DNA from: Acidobacteriota bacterium
GTDB taxonomy: Bacteria; Acidobacteriota; Terriglobia; Terriglobales; Acidobacteriaceae
Direction: 5' to 3'
NCBI GenBank assembly: GCA_003225495.1
Contig: QIAJ01000012.1
Coordinates: 1 to 45,527 of the forward strand
Length of the DNA: 45,527 nucleotides
The notes below the pieces were generated by a model that made no database searches, was not told where the DNA came from, and saw only the letters and a list, made by a program, of their open reading frames with translations. This document shows, piece by piece, positions 1 to 8,997 of the stretch. Both the position numbers and the translations under genes were made by a program. Numbering within the stretch: the first letter of the stretch is position 1; each line of letters begins with the position of its first letter.

Positions 1-161
1 AAGGTATTCCTGAATTCAAGACGCAGGAAGAACTCGACGCTTATCTGGCCAAACTTGAAATTGAAATGCGCGATGCGGCGATGCGGTTCGAGTTCGAGCG
101 GGCCGCGAAGGTGCGGGACAGGATTAAAGAGTTAAGGGTGAAGGAATTCCTCTCTGCATAG
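1..161 (+). CDS. uvrB: UvrABC system protein B, C-terminal end (partial)
   Basis: The reading frame is open from the window edge (first full codon at 3) to TAG at 159-161 and gives about 52 residues. It contains a typical UVR motif, with the conserved core FEFERAAKVRDRIKELR, a short helical hairpin that lets UvrB contact UvrC in nucleotide excision repair. The preceding stretch (FKTQEELDAYLAKLE) resembles the linker before this motif in UvrB proteins. The motif also occurs in UvrC and some Clp or McsA proteins, but there it is not normally the very C-terminus with this linker, so UvrB is the best reading. It is convergent with pgl. Confidence 0.75.
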   Translation, partial: GIPEFKTQEELDAYLAKLEIEMRDAAMRFEFERAAKVRDRIKELRVKEFLSA

Positions 162-279
162 CATGTTGCGCTATCTACCTTTTGTACCAGTGATTCCGCT
201 GCGGCAGGGGTCTCATAGTCGCTCAGCGAGAAAGAGATACAGCCTTTCATTGTTGCAACGTCATGGTGCCAACCCACGA

Positions 280-1017
280 TCAGTTTGAAAGCCTGGCGGC
301 CGCTGCCTTGTCCAGCATCCATGCAAGACGGTTCTTTGGGTCAATCTGCTGAGCAGGGAAGGGGGGCGTATTCTTGCCCTCCAAAATCAGGCTAGCCATT
401 TCCGACTTGCCTTCTCCGCTCACCAGGAACATTACGTCTTTGGCGTTGTTCAGCACTGGGAAGGTGAATGTGAGACGGTGCGCCTTGAATTTATCCACCC
501 AGTTCGCGATCACGAGGCGGGATTGTTCTTTCAATCCATCGGAGCCGGGGAAGAGGGAAGCGGTATGGCCGTCGGCACCGAGTCCGAGCAAAATGAGGTC
601 GAAGCTGGGAAATTCGTTGGGGCGCAGTTCGAAGAATCTTCTCAGTTGCTTCTCGTAATCAGCGGCCGCGGCGACCGGGTCGGGCATCTCCGCCTGTACA
701 CGAAAGACGTTGCCGGTGGGAATTGGAACCTTAGTAAGCAGCGATTCTTTCACCATGCGGTAGTTGCTTTCGGGATGGTCGGGTGGAACGTGGCGTTCGT
801 CGCCGAAAAATAAGAAAGTCTGGCTCCACGGAAAATCGGCGTGATCCTTGGCGAGCAGGAAGTAGAGGCTTCGCGGTGTCGAGCCTCCAGAGAGCGCCAC
901 TGTAAACCGGCCTTGCTCGGCGATGGCGGCACGTCCGGCGCGAACGAACTCTTCGGCCGCGGCCCGGAAGAGATCATCGGGGGTGGGCAGCACTTCGATG
1001 ATGCGAATGCAGGGCAT
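280..1017 (-). CDS. pgl: 6-phosphogluconolactonase
   Basis: The 245-residue protein has the usual length of DevB-type 6-phosphogluconolactonases, which hydrolyse 6-phosphogluconolactone to 6-phosphogluconate in the cytoplasm. Recognisable family segments are the N-terminal ALSGGSTPRSLY loop, FFGDERHVPPDHPESNY, the LLGLGADGHTASLFPGS loop that carries the catalytic histidine, and the C-terminal HRLTFTFPVLNNA block. It is the last gene of the pentose phosphate operon, 91 bp after zwf. A hairpin in that gap may reduce its transcription. The ATG at 1017 lacks a strong Shine-Dalgarno sequence, so the start is less certain than the function. Confidence 0.93.
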   Translation of the reverse strand: MPCIRIIEVLPTPDDLFRAAAEEFVRAGRAAIAEQGRFTVALSGGSTPRSLYFLLAKDHADFPWSQTFLFFGDERHVPPDHPESNYRMVKESLLTKVPIPTGNVFRVQAEMPDPVAAAADYEKQLRRFFELRPNEFPSFDLILLGLGADGHTASLFPGSDGLKEQSRLVIANWVDKFKAHRLTFTFPVLNNAKDVMFLVSGEGKSEMASLILEGKNTPPFPAQQIDPKNRLAWMLDKAAAARLSN

Positions 1018-1083
1018 AGCTATTTGTAAAAATTCGAGACCGCATCGCTCTTGGGGCGCTGCGAACGCTATTCCGGCGCAACG

Positions 1084-1110
1084 AAACTAGCGGCACGCCA
1101 GCGCTAGTTT
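1084..1110 (-). terminator. Perfect 9-bp hairpin overlapping the zwf stop codon
   Basis: AAACTAGCG (1084-1092) and CGCTAGTTT (1102-1110) form a perfect inverted repeat with a 9-nt loop. Its inner end covers the last bases of zwf, including part of the TAA stop. On the transcribed (minus) strand the stem ends in TTTCGTT, a weak U-run. This could be an intra-operon attenuating terminator or a 3'-end stabiliser between zwf and pgl; which one cannot be told from sequence alone. Confidence 0.5.
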
Positions 1111-2650
1111 ACTTCTCAATATTTCTCCAACTGCGGCCGTCGCGCTCCAGAAGTTCGTCTGCTTCCTTGGGACCCCATTTTCCGGCTGGATAGTTAGGAA
1201 AGTTCCGAGGCGGCAAGGCCTTCCAGACGTCGAGCATGGGGGTAACGATGCTCCATCCTGCTTCCACCATGTCGGCGCGCTGAAAGAGCGTTGGATCGCC
1301 AATCATGCAGTCGTGTAGCAGCCGCTCGTAGCCAGTCGAAGGAGTCTGCCCAAAATAGTCGGCGTAATTGAAATCCATGTCGACTTCGCCCAGGCGCATG
1401 GCGGGCCCGGGGGTCTTCGCGGCAAAGCGCAGCGAAATTCCTTCTTCCGGCTGGATGTGCATGATGAGCTGGTTGGGCGTCAGGTCGTCCACCTGAGTTT
1501 CGCGAAACAAAACGAAGGGGGCGCGCCGGAATTCGATCACAATGTGGGTGCTCCGGCTCGGAAGACGTTTCCCGGTGCGCAGAAAGAAGGGGACTCCCGC
1601 CCAACGCCAATTGTCGATCAGCAGCTTCATGGCTACGAACGTCTCGGTCTTTGAATCGGGAGGCACTCCCGGCTCCGCGCGATAGGCGGGCACCCGCTGG
1701 CCGTCTACTGTGCCTTCACCGTATTGTCCGCGAATCGTCTTGCTAAGCACGTCTTCGGAACTAAAGGGCTGGATGGCATGCAGAATCTTCGCTTGCTCAT
1801 CGCGAACCGCATTCGCTTCGAAGGAAATCGGAGGCTCCATCGCAGTCAGCGTGATGAGTTGCATGATGTGGTTGGGCACCATGTCGCGCAGGGCTCCGGC
1901 TTTGTCGTAATAGTCGCCGCGTTTTTCGACGCCCACGGTTTCAGCCACGGAAATCTGAACGTTATCGATGTACCGGCGATTCCAGATCGGCTCGAAAATC
2001 CCGTTGGCGAAGCGGAACGCCAAAATATTCTGGACGGTTTCTTTCCCCAGGTAATGGTCGATGCGGTAGATCTGGTTCTCACTTACAACTTTCAACAGGT
2101 GCTGATTTAGCGCGCGGGCGGAGTCGAGGTCGTGGCCAAAGGGCTTTTCGATGATGACGCGACGCCAGTGGCCATTCTCTTCTTTCATCAGGCCGACGTT
2201 GGCCAGGGACCGCACAATATCGCAGAAATAGTCAGGCGCGGTGGCGAGATAAAAAAAGACGTTGCCGTGGGTGCCATGATCTTTTTCTACCTTCTCAAGA
2301 GTTTCTTTGAGCTGGTTATAAATTTTGGGATCGTCAAAATTTCCGGGGAGATAGTGCAGTCGCCGCGAAAACCACTCCCACAAATCCGGATCGACAGGTC
2401 CGGTGGCGAACTGCTTGAAATCCTCGGAAAGTTTTTGGCGAGCTTCCTCGGTGGTCATGGGATTGCGTCCAATGCCGACGACTGCAAATTCCCGCGACAG
2501 CAGATGCTGGCTGGCCAGGTTGTAGAGAGCGGGTATAAGTTTCCGGCGCGTCAGATCGCCGGTAACGCCGAAGATCACCATCACGCAGGGATCAGCGGTC
2601 CGCCCGACCTTAGGATTCGCGGGGGCGGATGCAGTTTCTGTCAGAGCCAT
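1109..2650 (-). CDS. zwf: Glucose-6-phosphate 1-dehydrogenase
   Basis: The 513-residue protein is full length for G6PD, which oxidises glucose 6-phosphate to 6-phosphogluconolactone with NAD(P)+. The Rossmann coenzyme loop [12 protein letters not shown] is at residues 27-38, EKPFG at 168-172, and the active-site signature RIDHYLGKE at 196-204, including the catalytic His-Asp region. The C-terminal domain continues to the expected end. The ATG at 2650 follows a GACAGGACAG stretch. It lies 30 bp downstream of gnd and upstream of pgl, so the three oxidative-branch enzymes are contiguous. No opcA-like G6PD assembly gene is present nearby. Confidence 0.97.
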   Translation of the reverse strand: MALTETASAPANPKVGRTADPCVMVIFGVTGDLTRRKLIPALYNLASQHLLSREFAVVGIGRNPMTTEEARQKLSEDFKQFATGPVDPDLWEWFSRRLHYLPGNFDDPKIYNQLKETLEKVEKDHGTHGNVFFYLATAPDYFCDIVRSLANVGLMKEENGHWRRVIIEKPFGHDLDSARALNQHLLKVVSENQIYRIDHYLGKETVQNILAFRFANGIFEPIWNRRYIDNVQISVAETVGVEKRGDYYDKAGALRDMVPNHIMQLITLTAMEPPISFEANAVRDEQAKILHAIQPFSSEDVLSKTIRGQYGEGTVDGQRVPAYRAEPGVPPDSKTETFVAMKLLIDNWRWAGVPFFLRTGKRLPSRSTHIVIEFRRAPFVLFRETQVDDLTPNQLIMHIQPEEGISLRFAAKTPGPAMRLGEVDMDFNYADYFGQTPSTGYERLLHDCMIGDPTLFQRADMVEAGWSIVTPMLDVWKALPPRNFPNYPAGKWGPKEADELLERDGRSWRNIEK

Positions 2651-2680
2651 GTCTGTCCTGTCATCGAGGATGTAAGTCTG

Positions 2681-3673
2681 TTACGCCGTTTTAGTCTGCT
2701 TTTTGGGTTCAACGTGTCCGCCGAACTTCTGCCGCATGGCGGAGAGCATATTCTCCGCGAAAGTATGTTCCTGTCGGGAACGGAAGCGCGTGTATAACGC
2801 TGCCGTCAGGACCTCCGCTGGAACCGCTTCGTCGATTGCAGCCTGGATCGTCCAGCGACCCTCGCCCGAATCCTGCACAAACCCGCTGTATTCGGAGAGA
2901 GAAGGATTCTCCGCCAGCGCAATGGCGGTCAAATCGAGCAGCCAGGAACTCACCACGCTTCCGCGCCGCCAGACCTCGGCGATGTCGGCCAGGTTCAGAT
3001 CGTAGCGGATGTCCTCTGGCAGGTCTTTGCTGGTTGCATTCTTGAAGATGTCGAAGCCCTCGGCATAGGCCTGCATCATTCCGTACTCGATGCCGTTGTG
3101 CACCATCTTGACGAAGTGTCCGGAGCCCGAGGGGCCACAGTGCATGTAGCCGTCTTCGGCGGTGCCCCCCATTTTTTCGCGTCCGGCAGTGCGTGCGATG
3201 TCGCCGCGGCCAGGCGCCAGGGTCTTAAAGATCGGATCGAGGCGGCTGATGGTATCTTTCGGTCCACCGATCATCATGCAATAACCGCGCTCCAGACCCC
3301 AAACACCGCCGCTGGTGCCGACATCAACGTAATCAACGCCTTTTGACTTGCAGATGCGAGCGCGGCGGACGTCGTCCTTGAAATTCGAATTGCCACCGTC
3401 AATGATGACGTCGCCCGGTTGCATATGCTGAAGGAGAGACTGCACGGTGTTTTCCGTTGGACCGCCGGCGGGCACCATGACCCAGACAGCGCGCGGAGCA
3501 GCCAGTTTTCCAACCAGATCTTCCAGCGAGGAAGATGCTGTCGCGCCCTCGCCCGCAAGCTGTTTGACACTTTCGGGAGTGAGATCGGAAACGACTAATT
3601 TGTGTCCGCCGCGCAAAAGGCGGCGTGTCATATTGGCGCCCATACGCCCCAGCCCTACCATTCCTAGTTGCAT
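2681..3673 (-). CDS. gnd: 6-phosphogluconate dehydrogenase, decarboxylating (short form)
   Basis: The 330-residue protein oxidatively decarboxylates 6-phosphogluconate to ribulose 5-phosphate. It starts with [15 protein letters not shown], a Rossmann dinucleotide loop, and later shows the substrate-binding region [21 protein letters not shown] and the [20 protein letters not shown] block with the catalytic lysine. The length matches the short GndA/YqeC-type enzyme rather than the ~470-residue E. coli type. An acidic residue (Asp30 in VVSDL) at the end of the second β-strand suggests NAD+ rather than NADP+ preference, by inference. The frame stays open 12 codons upstream, but AAGGAGAG lies just before the ATG at 3673, so I chose that start. 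Confidence 0.94.
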   Translation of the reverse strand: MQLGMVGLGRMGANMTRRLLRGGHKLVVSDLTPESVKQLAGEGATASSSLEDLVGKLAAPRAVWVMVPAGGPTENTVQSLLQHMQPGDVIIDGGNSNFKDDVRRARICKSKGVDYVDVGTSGGVWGLERGYCMMIGGPKDTISRLDPIFKTLAPGRGDIARTAGREKMGGTAEDGYMHCGPSGSGHFVKMVHNGIEYGMMQAYAEGFDIFKNATSKDLPEDIRYDLNLADIAEVWRRGSVVSSWLLDLTAIALAENPSLSEYSGFVQDSGEGRWTIQAAIDEAVPAEVLTAALYTRFRSRQEHTFAENMLSAMRQKFGGHVEPKKQTKTA

Positions 3674-3690
3674 ATCTCTCCTTGAACTCC

Positions 3691-3710
3691 GATGGGCTAA
3701 AGCCCCCATC
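3691..3710. repeat. REP-like hairpin in the tal-pgi/gnd gap
   Basis: The 20-bp stretch pairs GATG with CATC outside and GGGCT with AGCCC inside, making an almost continuous stem with a 2-nt loop and a two-base bulge. It lies immediately before the gnd Shine-Dalgarno sequence inside the operon. It could be a dispersed REP-like palindrome or an mRNA processing site. No U-run follows, so a terminator is unlikely. Confidence 0.5.
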
Positions 3711-3755
3711 TCGAAACAATCGTTACTTCGTCCCTGAAGTCTGCAACTTGCTCTA

Positions 3756-6647
3756 TCAGCCCAGTACTTGCTTTATCAATTCGGCAAGTCTGGTGAGTCC
3801 AGCTTTCACGTCAGGCCCGAGATGAACGCGCAGCGCTCGACGGTTGCGTTCTGCGAGCACCGCAAAGTCGCCTCGGGCTTGAGCGGCTTTCACGATTCCA
3901 AAAGTATATTTCTGTCCGGGAACAGGTAGGTCCTGTGCGTCGTCGCAAGTAATTTGCAGGAACACGCCGCTGTTCGGGCCGCCTTTGTAGGCCTGTCCGG
4001 TCGAGTGCAGGAAGCGCGGCCCGAACCCGAGACAAGTCGCGACATGCTTGCGGTCGCGGACGCCTGTCCGCATCTTCTGCAGCAGGGATTCGTGGTCCGC
4101 ATTCATTTCCACATACGCCAGCAGGCCGAAGTAGTCTCCGCCACCGATGCGATCCAGATGCGCCTTGAGGAAATTCTTCAACGATCGATCAGAGCCGGCA
4201 GCTTTTGCGAGAGCGCCGGCATTCTTCTCGTCAGTGAACAGCTTAATGCCCGCTTCTTCCAGCATCGGGTTCTCAGCCGGGAGCGAGCCGCTGGTCTCGT
4301 ATTGTGTGGTGAGTTTTTTGGTTTCGATCTTGCTGGCTTCGACGTCGGGCTGATTGAACGCGTTGATCCCAAGAATCGATCCGGCGACCGCCGTTGCAAT
4401 TTCCCACCGAAAGAACTCCTGTCCGAGGTTGTAAGTGTCGCTCATGGCGATGCGGACGATGGGGTGCCCGGCTTTTTCGAGAGCAGCCACTTTCGCGTCC
4501 TGAGCGGCGTCCGGCGCGGATTCCAGGCGAATGTAGGCGAAGATCCGGTCATTGCCGTAGACACCCGGCGCAGCTAGGTCCTCTCGATCCACGGGGATAA
4601 TGCCTTTACCGAGCTTACCGGTGGATTCAGCGATCAACTGTTCAAGCCAGGCACCCAGATCGAAGATTCCGGGAGAGGTAATGATGGTGATCTTGTCGCG
4701 CCCCATCTTCGCGGCCGTTCCAAGGATCAATCCCAGCATCACACCCGGGTTGTCGGATACCGGATCCTTCGTCTTGCAAGCCTGCATCATCTCGCTAGTG
4801 CGTTGCAGCAATTTATCAACATCGAGTCCCATGGCAGCAGCGGGAACCATCCCAAAGTTGGAAAGCGCGGAGTAGCGGCCGCCGATTGAGGGAAGTCCGT
4901 AAAAAATGTGTCGGAAACGATCGCGCTCGGCGACCAGTTGCATCTTCGAGCCGGGATCGGTGATTGCGATGAAGCGATTGCTAGCCTTCTCGGCTCCCAA
5001 TAACTGCTTCACGCGCTCAAAGAAGTACTGCTTGTAGATGTTGGGCTCAAGCGTGCTGCCTGACTTGCTGGAGACAATAAAGAGAGTGTTGCCGAGGTCG
5101 ATCTTTTCTTCTGTGTGTTTGATCTGAGCGGGATCAGTGGAATCGAGCACGTGCAACTTTGGAAAGCCCGCCTGCTGCCCGAAAGTGAGTGCCAGAACTT
5201 CAGGGCAGAGGCTCGATCCGCCCATGCCGAGCAGGAGAATGTGGCGGAAGCCGCCATTCTTCACTTCGAGGGCAAGATCTTTGAGTTTTCCGATTTGTGC
5301 GAGTTGTTGATCGACGATGTCGAGCCAGCCGAGCCATGCCGATTCGTCTTCGCCAGTCCAGAGAGAAGCGTCGTGTTTCCAGAGTTGCTTTACTTTTCCA
5401 GAGGACTGCCAGTCACTAAGGTTTTTTTTTACCGCATCGTCCAGATCGGACGGAAGTTTCGCGCTTTGTACCCCGAGACTCGGCGCGCCCGAGCGCTTCG
5501 TGTTCTTCTCGACCGCCTCCAGCAACTGGCGGAAAGAGTCGGCAAACAGTTTGACGGCGTCCGTGGTGAGTTTGTCGGTGGCTTCCTTCATGGAAATGCC
5601 AACGGCCGCCAGATCCGACATCACTTTGCGGGCGGCGGGCACGTCCTCAGTGAGACTGAGGCGAGCTTTACCGTGATCCCGGAAGGCATCGAGTGTAGCG
5701 GGCGGCATGGTGTCGACGGTGTCGGGCCCGATCAGTTCCTCGACGTACATCACATCGCGGTAGGCGGGATTTTTCGTGCTGGTGCTGGCCCAGAGTACGC
5801 GCTGTGTCTGTGCGCCTTTGGCTGCGAGCGCATTCCAGCGTGGAGTGGAGAAGATTTGCTGGTAGGCCTCATACGTCAGCTTGGCATTGGCGATTGCGAT
5901 TTTGCCGAGCAGCGATTGCAGTTTCGCTTTGCGCGCCGGGTCGGTTTCCTTCTTGATTTGTTCATTCAATAGTGAATCGATCAGCGTATCGATGCGGCTG
6001 ATAAAGAAACTGGCGACGCTGGCGACTCGGCTGACATCTCCGCCGCCGGCGGCGAATGTTTCGAGAGCGCTGACGTAGGTCTGCGCAACCTCTTCATACA
6101 CATCCTGCGCGAACAGCAGCGTGATGTTGATATTAATGCCTTCGCTCAGGGTCTGGCGGATCGCAGGGATGCCTTCCGGCGTGCCCGGAATCTTGATCAT
6201 CACGTTCTCACGCGCCACTGCTTTCCACAGGCGCCTTGCTTCTTCGATGGTGCCCTGAGTGTCGTTCGCCAGATAGGGAGAGACTTCCAGGCTGACGTAA
6301 CCGTCGCGCCGGTTCGTGCTCTGATACACGGGCCGCAAGAGGTCGGCTGCATCCTGGATGTCACGAATAGCGAGTAGTTCATAGCGACCCTTGGCGTCGA
6401 GATCGGGGCGGTTGGCAAGGGTGTCGAGAAAATCCTGATAAAGCGTGCTGCCGCCAATCGCCTTTTCAAAAATCGACGGGTTCGAAGTCATCCCCCCAAG
6501 ACCGTCTTCCTCGACCAGGCGCTTGAGTTCGCCACCGGTCAGCAGATCGCGTCGAATGTAGTCGAGCCAGATCGACTGGCCGAGTGCCTCAAGCTGTTTT
6601 AACGGGTTGAGCGCTTTGCTGGTTTCGAGAGTCTCGACGGGGTTCAT
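3756..6647 (-). CDS. tal-pgi: Bifunctional transaldolase / glucose-6-phosphate isomerase
   Basis: One 963-residue frame joins two enzymes. Residues 1 to about 375 are a transaldolase: the TSNPSIF motif is at 54-60, the Schiff-base lysine is Lys152 in VMIKIPGT, and the barrel runs through [14 protein letters not shown] roughly 25-residue linker follows. From about 400 to the end is a phosphoglucose isomerase with GMGGSS at 474-479 (sugar-phosphate loop) and SSKSGST at 526-532. The fusion links the non-oxidative pentose phosphate branch to fructose 6-phosphate/glucose 6-phosphate interconversion. The isomerase half is of the larger multi-domain type seen in known Tal-Pgi fusions. AAGGAGAAG precedes the ATG. 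The gene lies 49 bp after tkt. Confidence 0.96.
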   Translation of the reverse strand: MNPVETLETSKALNPLKQLEALGQSIWLDYIRRDLLTGGELKRLVEEDGLGGMTSNPSIFEKAIGGSTLYQDFLDTLANRPDLDAKGRYELLAIRDIQDAADLLRPVYQSTNRRDGYVSLEVSPYLANDTQGTIEEARRLWKAVARENVMIKIPGTPEGIPAIRQTLSEGININITLLFAQDVYEEVAQTYVSALETFAAGGGDVSRVASVASFFISRIDTLIDSLLNEQIKKETDPARKAKLQSLLGKIAIANAKLTYEAYQQIFSTPRWNALAAKGAQTQRVLWASTSTKNPAYRDVMYVEELIGPDTVDTMPPATLDAFRDHGKARLSLTEDVPAARKVMSDLAAVGISMKEATDKLTTDAVKLFADSFRQLLEAVEKNTKRSGAPSLGVQSAKLPSDLDDAVKKNLSDWQSSGKVKQLWKHDASLWTGEDESAWLGWLDIVDQQLAQIGKLKDLALEVKNGGFRHILLLGMGGSSLCPEVLALTFGQQAGFPKLHVLDSTDPAQIKHTEEKIDLGNTLFIVSSKSGSTLEPNIYKQYFFERVKQLLGAEKASNRFIAITDPGSKMQLVAERDRFRHIFYGLPSIGGRYSALSNFGMVPAAAMGLDVDKLLQRTSEMMQACKTKDPVSDNPGVMLGLILGTAAKMGRDKITIITSPGIFDLGAWLEQLIAESTGKLGKGIIPVDREDLAAPGVYGNDRIFAYIRLESAPDAAQDAKVAALEKAGHPIVRIAMSDTYNLGQEFFRWEIATAVAGSILGINAFNQPDVEASKIETKKLTTQYETSGSLPAENPMLEEAGIKLFTDEKNAGALAKAAGSDRSLKNFLKAHLDRIGGGDYFGLLAYVEMNADHESLLQKMRTGVRDRKHVATCLGFGPRFLHSTGQAYKGGPNSGVFLQITCDDAQDLPVPGQKYTFGIVKAAQARGDFAVLAERNRRALRVHLGPDVKAGLTRLAELIKQVLG

Positions 6648-6696
6648 GACTTCTCCTTGAACATTTCTTCAACGAGTGGACGGCGCCGGAATCGAA

Positions 6697-8775
6697 TTAC
6701 TTTGAAATGAGTTCGCGGGCTGTTTTTGCGACGTTCTCCACGGTGAAACCGAATTTCTTCATCACATCTTTTAGCGGAGCGGAAGCACCGAAGCTGCGCA
6801 TGCCGATGATGCGTCCTTTAGAACCGACATATCTGTCCCATCCAAGCGTTGCTGCAGCTTCCACCGCAACTCTTGATGTCACGTCGGGCGGAAAAACTTG
6901 ATCGCGGTAGCTTTGATGCTGACTCTCAAAAATGTCCCAGGAGGGCATGCTGACCACGCGCGCGCGGATGCCTTCCTCCTTCAGTTTCTCGTAAGCGCCA
7001 ACGCACAGGCTCACTTCGCTGCCGGTACCGATCAGGATAACCTGCGGCTTTCCGCCTTCCGTGTCGGCAAGAACATAGGCGCCGCGGGCGAGGCCTGAAG
7101 CCGGGGCATATTTTGTACGGTCGAGCGTGGGCAACCCCTGCCGCGTCAGCACAAGCACGGCCGGTCTGTTTTGCAATTGCATGATGACTTTGTACGCCTC
7201 GGTTACTTCGTTCGCATCAGCTGGACGGAGCACGGTCATATGGGGAACAGCCCTCATGGTCGCCAATTGCTCGATCGACTGGTGCGTGGGGCCGTCTTCG
7301 CCGAGACCGATGGAGTCGTGTGTGTAAATCCAAATTGCCGGAATCTCCATGAGTGCCGATAGCCGCATGGGAGCCTTCATGTAATCGGTAAAGATGAAGA
7401 AGGTCGAGCCGTAAGCACGCACATTGCAAAGCGTCATCCCATTGACGATAGCGCCCATGCCGTGTTCGCGGATGCCGAAGTGGAAATTCCGCCCTTCATA
7501 CCGTCCGGGCTCAAAATCTCCAGCGCCGTCAAAGGTGAGGCGGGTCTTGGTGGAAGGATAAAGATCGGCCGCTCCACCCATGAGCCAGGGAATGTTCTTT
7601 GCCAGAGTGTTCAAGACTTTGGAAGATGATTCGCGTGTTGCCAGGCCTTTAGAATCCGCGGGGAAGTTAGGCAGGTCCTTATCCCACTTGTCGGGGAGTT
7701 GATGCCGCCGCATGCGATTGTGCCGGTCGGCCAGATCCGGAAATTGCCTGGCGTAATCGTTGAACAGCGCGGTCCACTGCTCGCGCAACTGTTTCCCGCG
7801 CTTGCCGATGCCTTCATGGAAATGTTCGCGAACGCCATCCGGAACCAGGAACTGCGCATCTTCCGGCCATCCGTAGAAGCGCTTCGTGAGCTTTACTTCT
7901 TCCTCGCCCAGCGCCTCACCATGGGCTTCTTTCGTGTCCTGCCGGTTGGGAGCGCCGTAGCCGATGTGGCTGTCGAGAATGATGAGCGAAGGACGATCTT
8001 GTACTCCGACGGCATGCCCGTAAGCGTTTGCCAATGCTGCGAGATCGTTGGCATCATGCACGTGCGTGACGTCCCAGCCGTAGCTGCGGAATCGTGTTGC
8101 GACATCTTCGCTGAACGCGAGATCGGTCTTGCCTTCAATGGTGATCTGATTGTTGTCGTAGAGCCAACACAGGTTTGAAAGTTTCAAATGGCCGGCGACC
8201 GACGCAGCCTCCGATGAGACACCCTCCATGAGGTCGCCGTCCCCGCAAAAAGCCCAAACGTTGTAGTTGAAAATCTCGAAGCCGGGGCGGTTGAAGTTGG
8301 CTCCTAGCCATTTCCCGGCAATTGCCATGCCGACACTTGTCCCCACGCCCTGTCCCAAGGGACCGGTCGTAGTCTCCACTCCGGTCGCGATGCCGTATTC
8401 GGGATGTCCGGGGGTTTTACTGTCAAGCTGGCGAAAGTTCTTGAGGTCGTCAATCGACAGTGCAGGCTCGGAGAGAATGTCGCCGTTTTTATTTGCAGCG
8501 CGTATGCCTGCCAGATGGATTATCGAATACAGCAGCATCGATGCGTGCCCGTTGGACAGCACGAAACGGTCGCGGTTCGGCCACAGCGGGTCTGCGGGAT
8601 CGTAGCGGAGAAACTGCTGCCAGAGGACATAAGCAGCGGGCGCGAGGGCCATCGGCGTCCCGGGATGCCCCGAATTCGCTCTCTGCACGCCGTCCATCGA
8701 AAGCGTGCGGATTGTGTTGATGCTGAGTAGATCGATCTGGGTGCCGCTGGCTACTGCCTGGTCACTGACGGCCAT
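6697..8775 (-). CDS. tkt: Transketolase
   Basis: The 692-residue protein is full length for transketolase, the thiamine-diphosphate enzyme that moves two-carbon units between pentose and hexose/triose phosphates. Visible features are ANSGHPGTPMALAP near the N-terminus, the ThDP/Mg site GDGDLMEGVSSEA, GIREHGMGAIVNGM, and the C-terminal domain with GTGSEVSLCVGAYEKL. The frame is open 20 codons upstream, but GAGGGG about 7 nt before the ATG at 8775 supports this start. It appears to be the first gene of the pentose phosphate operon, separated by 222 bp from the upstream HD-GYP gene on the same strand. Confidence 0.96.
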   Translation of the reverse strand: MAVSDQAVASGTQIDLLSINTIRTLSMDGVQRANSGHPGTPMALAPAAYVLWQQFLRYDPADPLWPNRDRFVLSNGHASMLLYSIIHLAGIRAANKNGDILSEPALSIDDLKNFRQLDSKTPGHPEYGIATGVETTTGPLGQGVGTSVGMAIAGKWLGANFNRPGFEIFNYNVWAFCGDGDLMEGVSSEAASVAGHLKLSNLCWLYDNNQITIEGKTDLAFSEDVATRFRSYGWDVTHVHDANDLAALANAYGHAVGVQDRPSLIILDSHIGYGAPNRQDTKEAHGEALGEEEVKLTKRFYGWPEDAQFLVPDGVREHFHEGIGKRGKQLREQWTALFNDYARQFPDLADRHNRMRRHQLPDKWDKDLPNFPADSKGLATRESSSKVLNTLAKNIPWLMGGAADLYPSTKTRLTFDGAGDFEPGRYEGRNFHFGIREHGMGAIVNGMTLCNVRAYGSTFFIFTDYMKAPMRLSALMEIPAIWIYTHDSIGLGEDGPTHQSIEQLATMRAVPHMTVLRPADANEVTEAYKVIMQLQNRPAVLVLTRQGLPTLDRTKYAPASGLARGAYVLADTEGGKPQVILIGTGSEVSLCVGAYEKLKEEGIRARVVSMPSWDIFESQHQSYRDQVFPPDVTSRVAVEAAATLGWDRYVGSKGRIIGMRSFGASAPLKDVMKKFGFTVENVAKTARELISK

Positions 8776-8997
8776 CAATTTTCCCCTCGGGAGCGCACCG
8801 TGAGATTTGCAAGCACTCCTATTTAGATGAAACACCCGCGATTTCGGTCCAAAGACCGTTTAATTAGGGCAGTCGCCTCAATTTTACACCGCAAGCAAGG
8901 CCAACTGGTGGTAGCTCTTAGCCGTACCTACGTTCCACAATTCTCGAGCATGAATGGAATGGTTTGGGAACGCCCTTAGCGAAGAACTTCAGGAATT
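8776..8997 (-). promoter_or_regulatory. Upstream region of the pentose phosphate operon
   Basis: This 222-bp gap between the HD-GYP gene and tkt is the likely place for the operon promoter. On the minus strand a TTGGAC-like -35 (8847-8852) and an ATCTAA/TAAAT -10-like stretch (8821-8828) are separated by 18-19 bp, a weak match. The 5-bp inverted repeat CGGTC/GACCG at 8845-8858 overlaps the putative -35 and could be a small operator. At 8912-8923 there is a 12-bp match (TAGCTCTTAGCC) to the heptad arrays around the S23-family gene at 23 kb. No coding sequence was recognised. Confidence 0.35.

Noticed and set aside
41-322. 93-codon minus-strand ORF across the uvrB–pgl junction
   Set aside because: It is antisense to the uvrB end and overlaps the pgl 3' end in another frame. 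It has no recognised motif and no ribosome-binding site.
8847-8852. Firm sigma-70 promoter for the tkt operon
   Set aside because: The -35/-10 match is weak and the spacing slightly long, so it was reported only as a low-confidence regulatory region.
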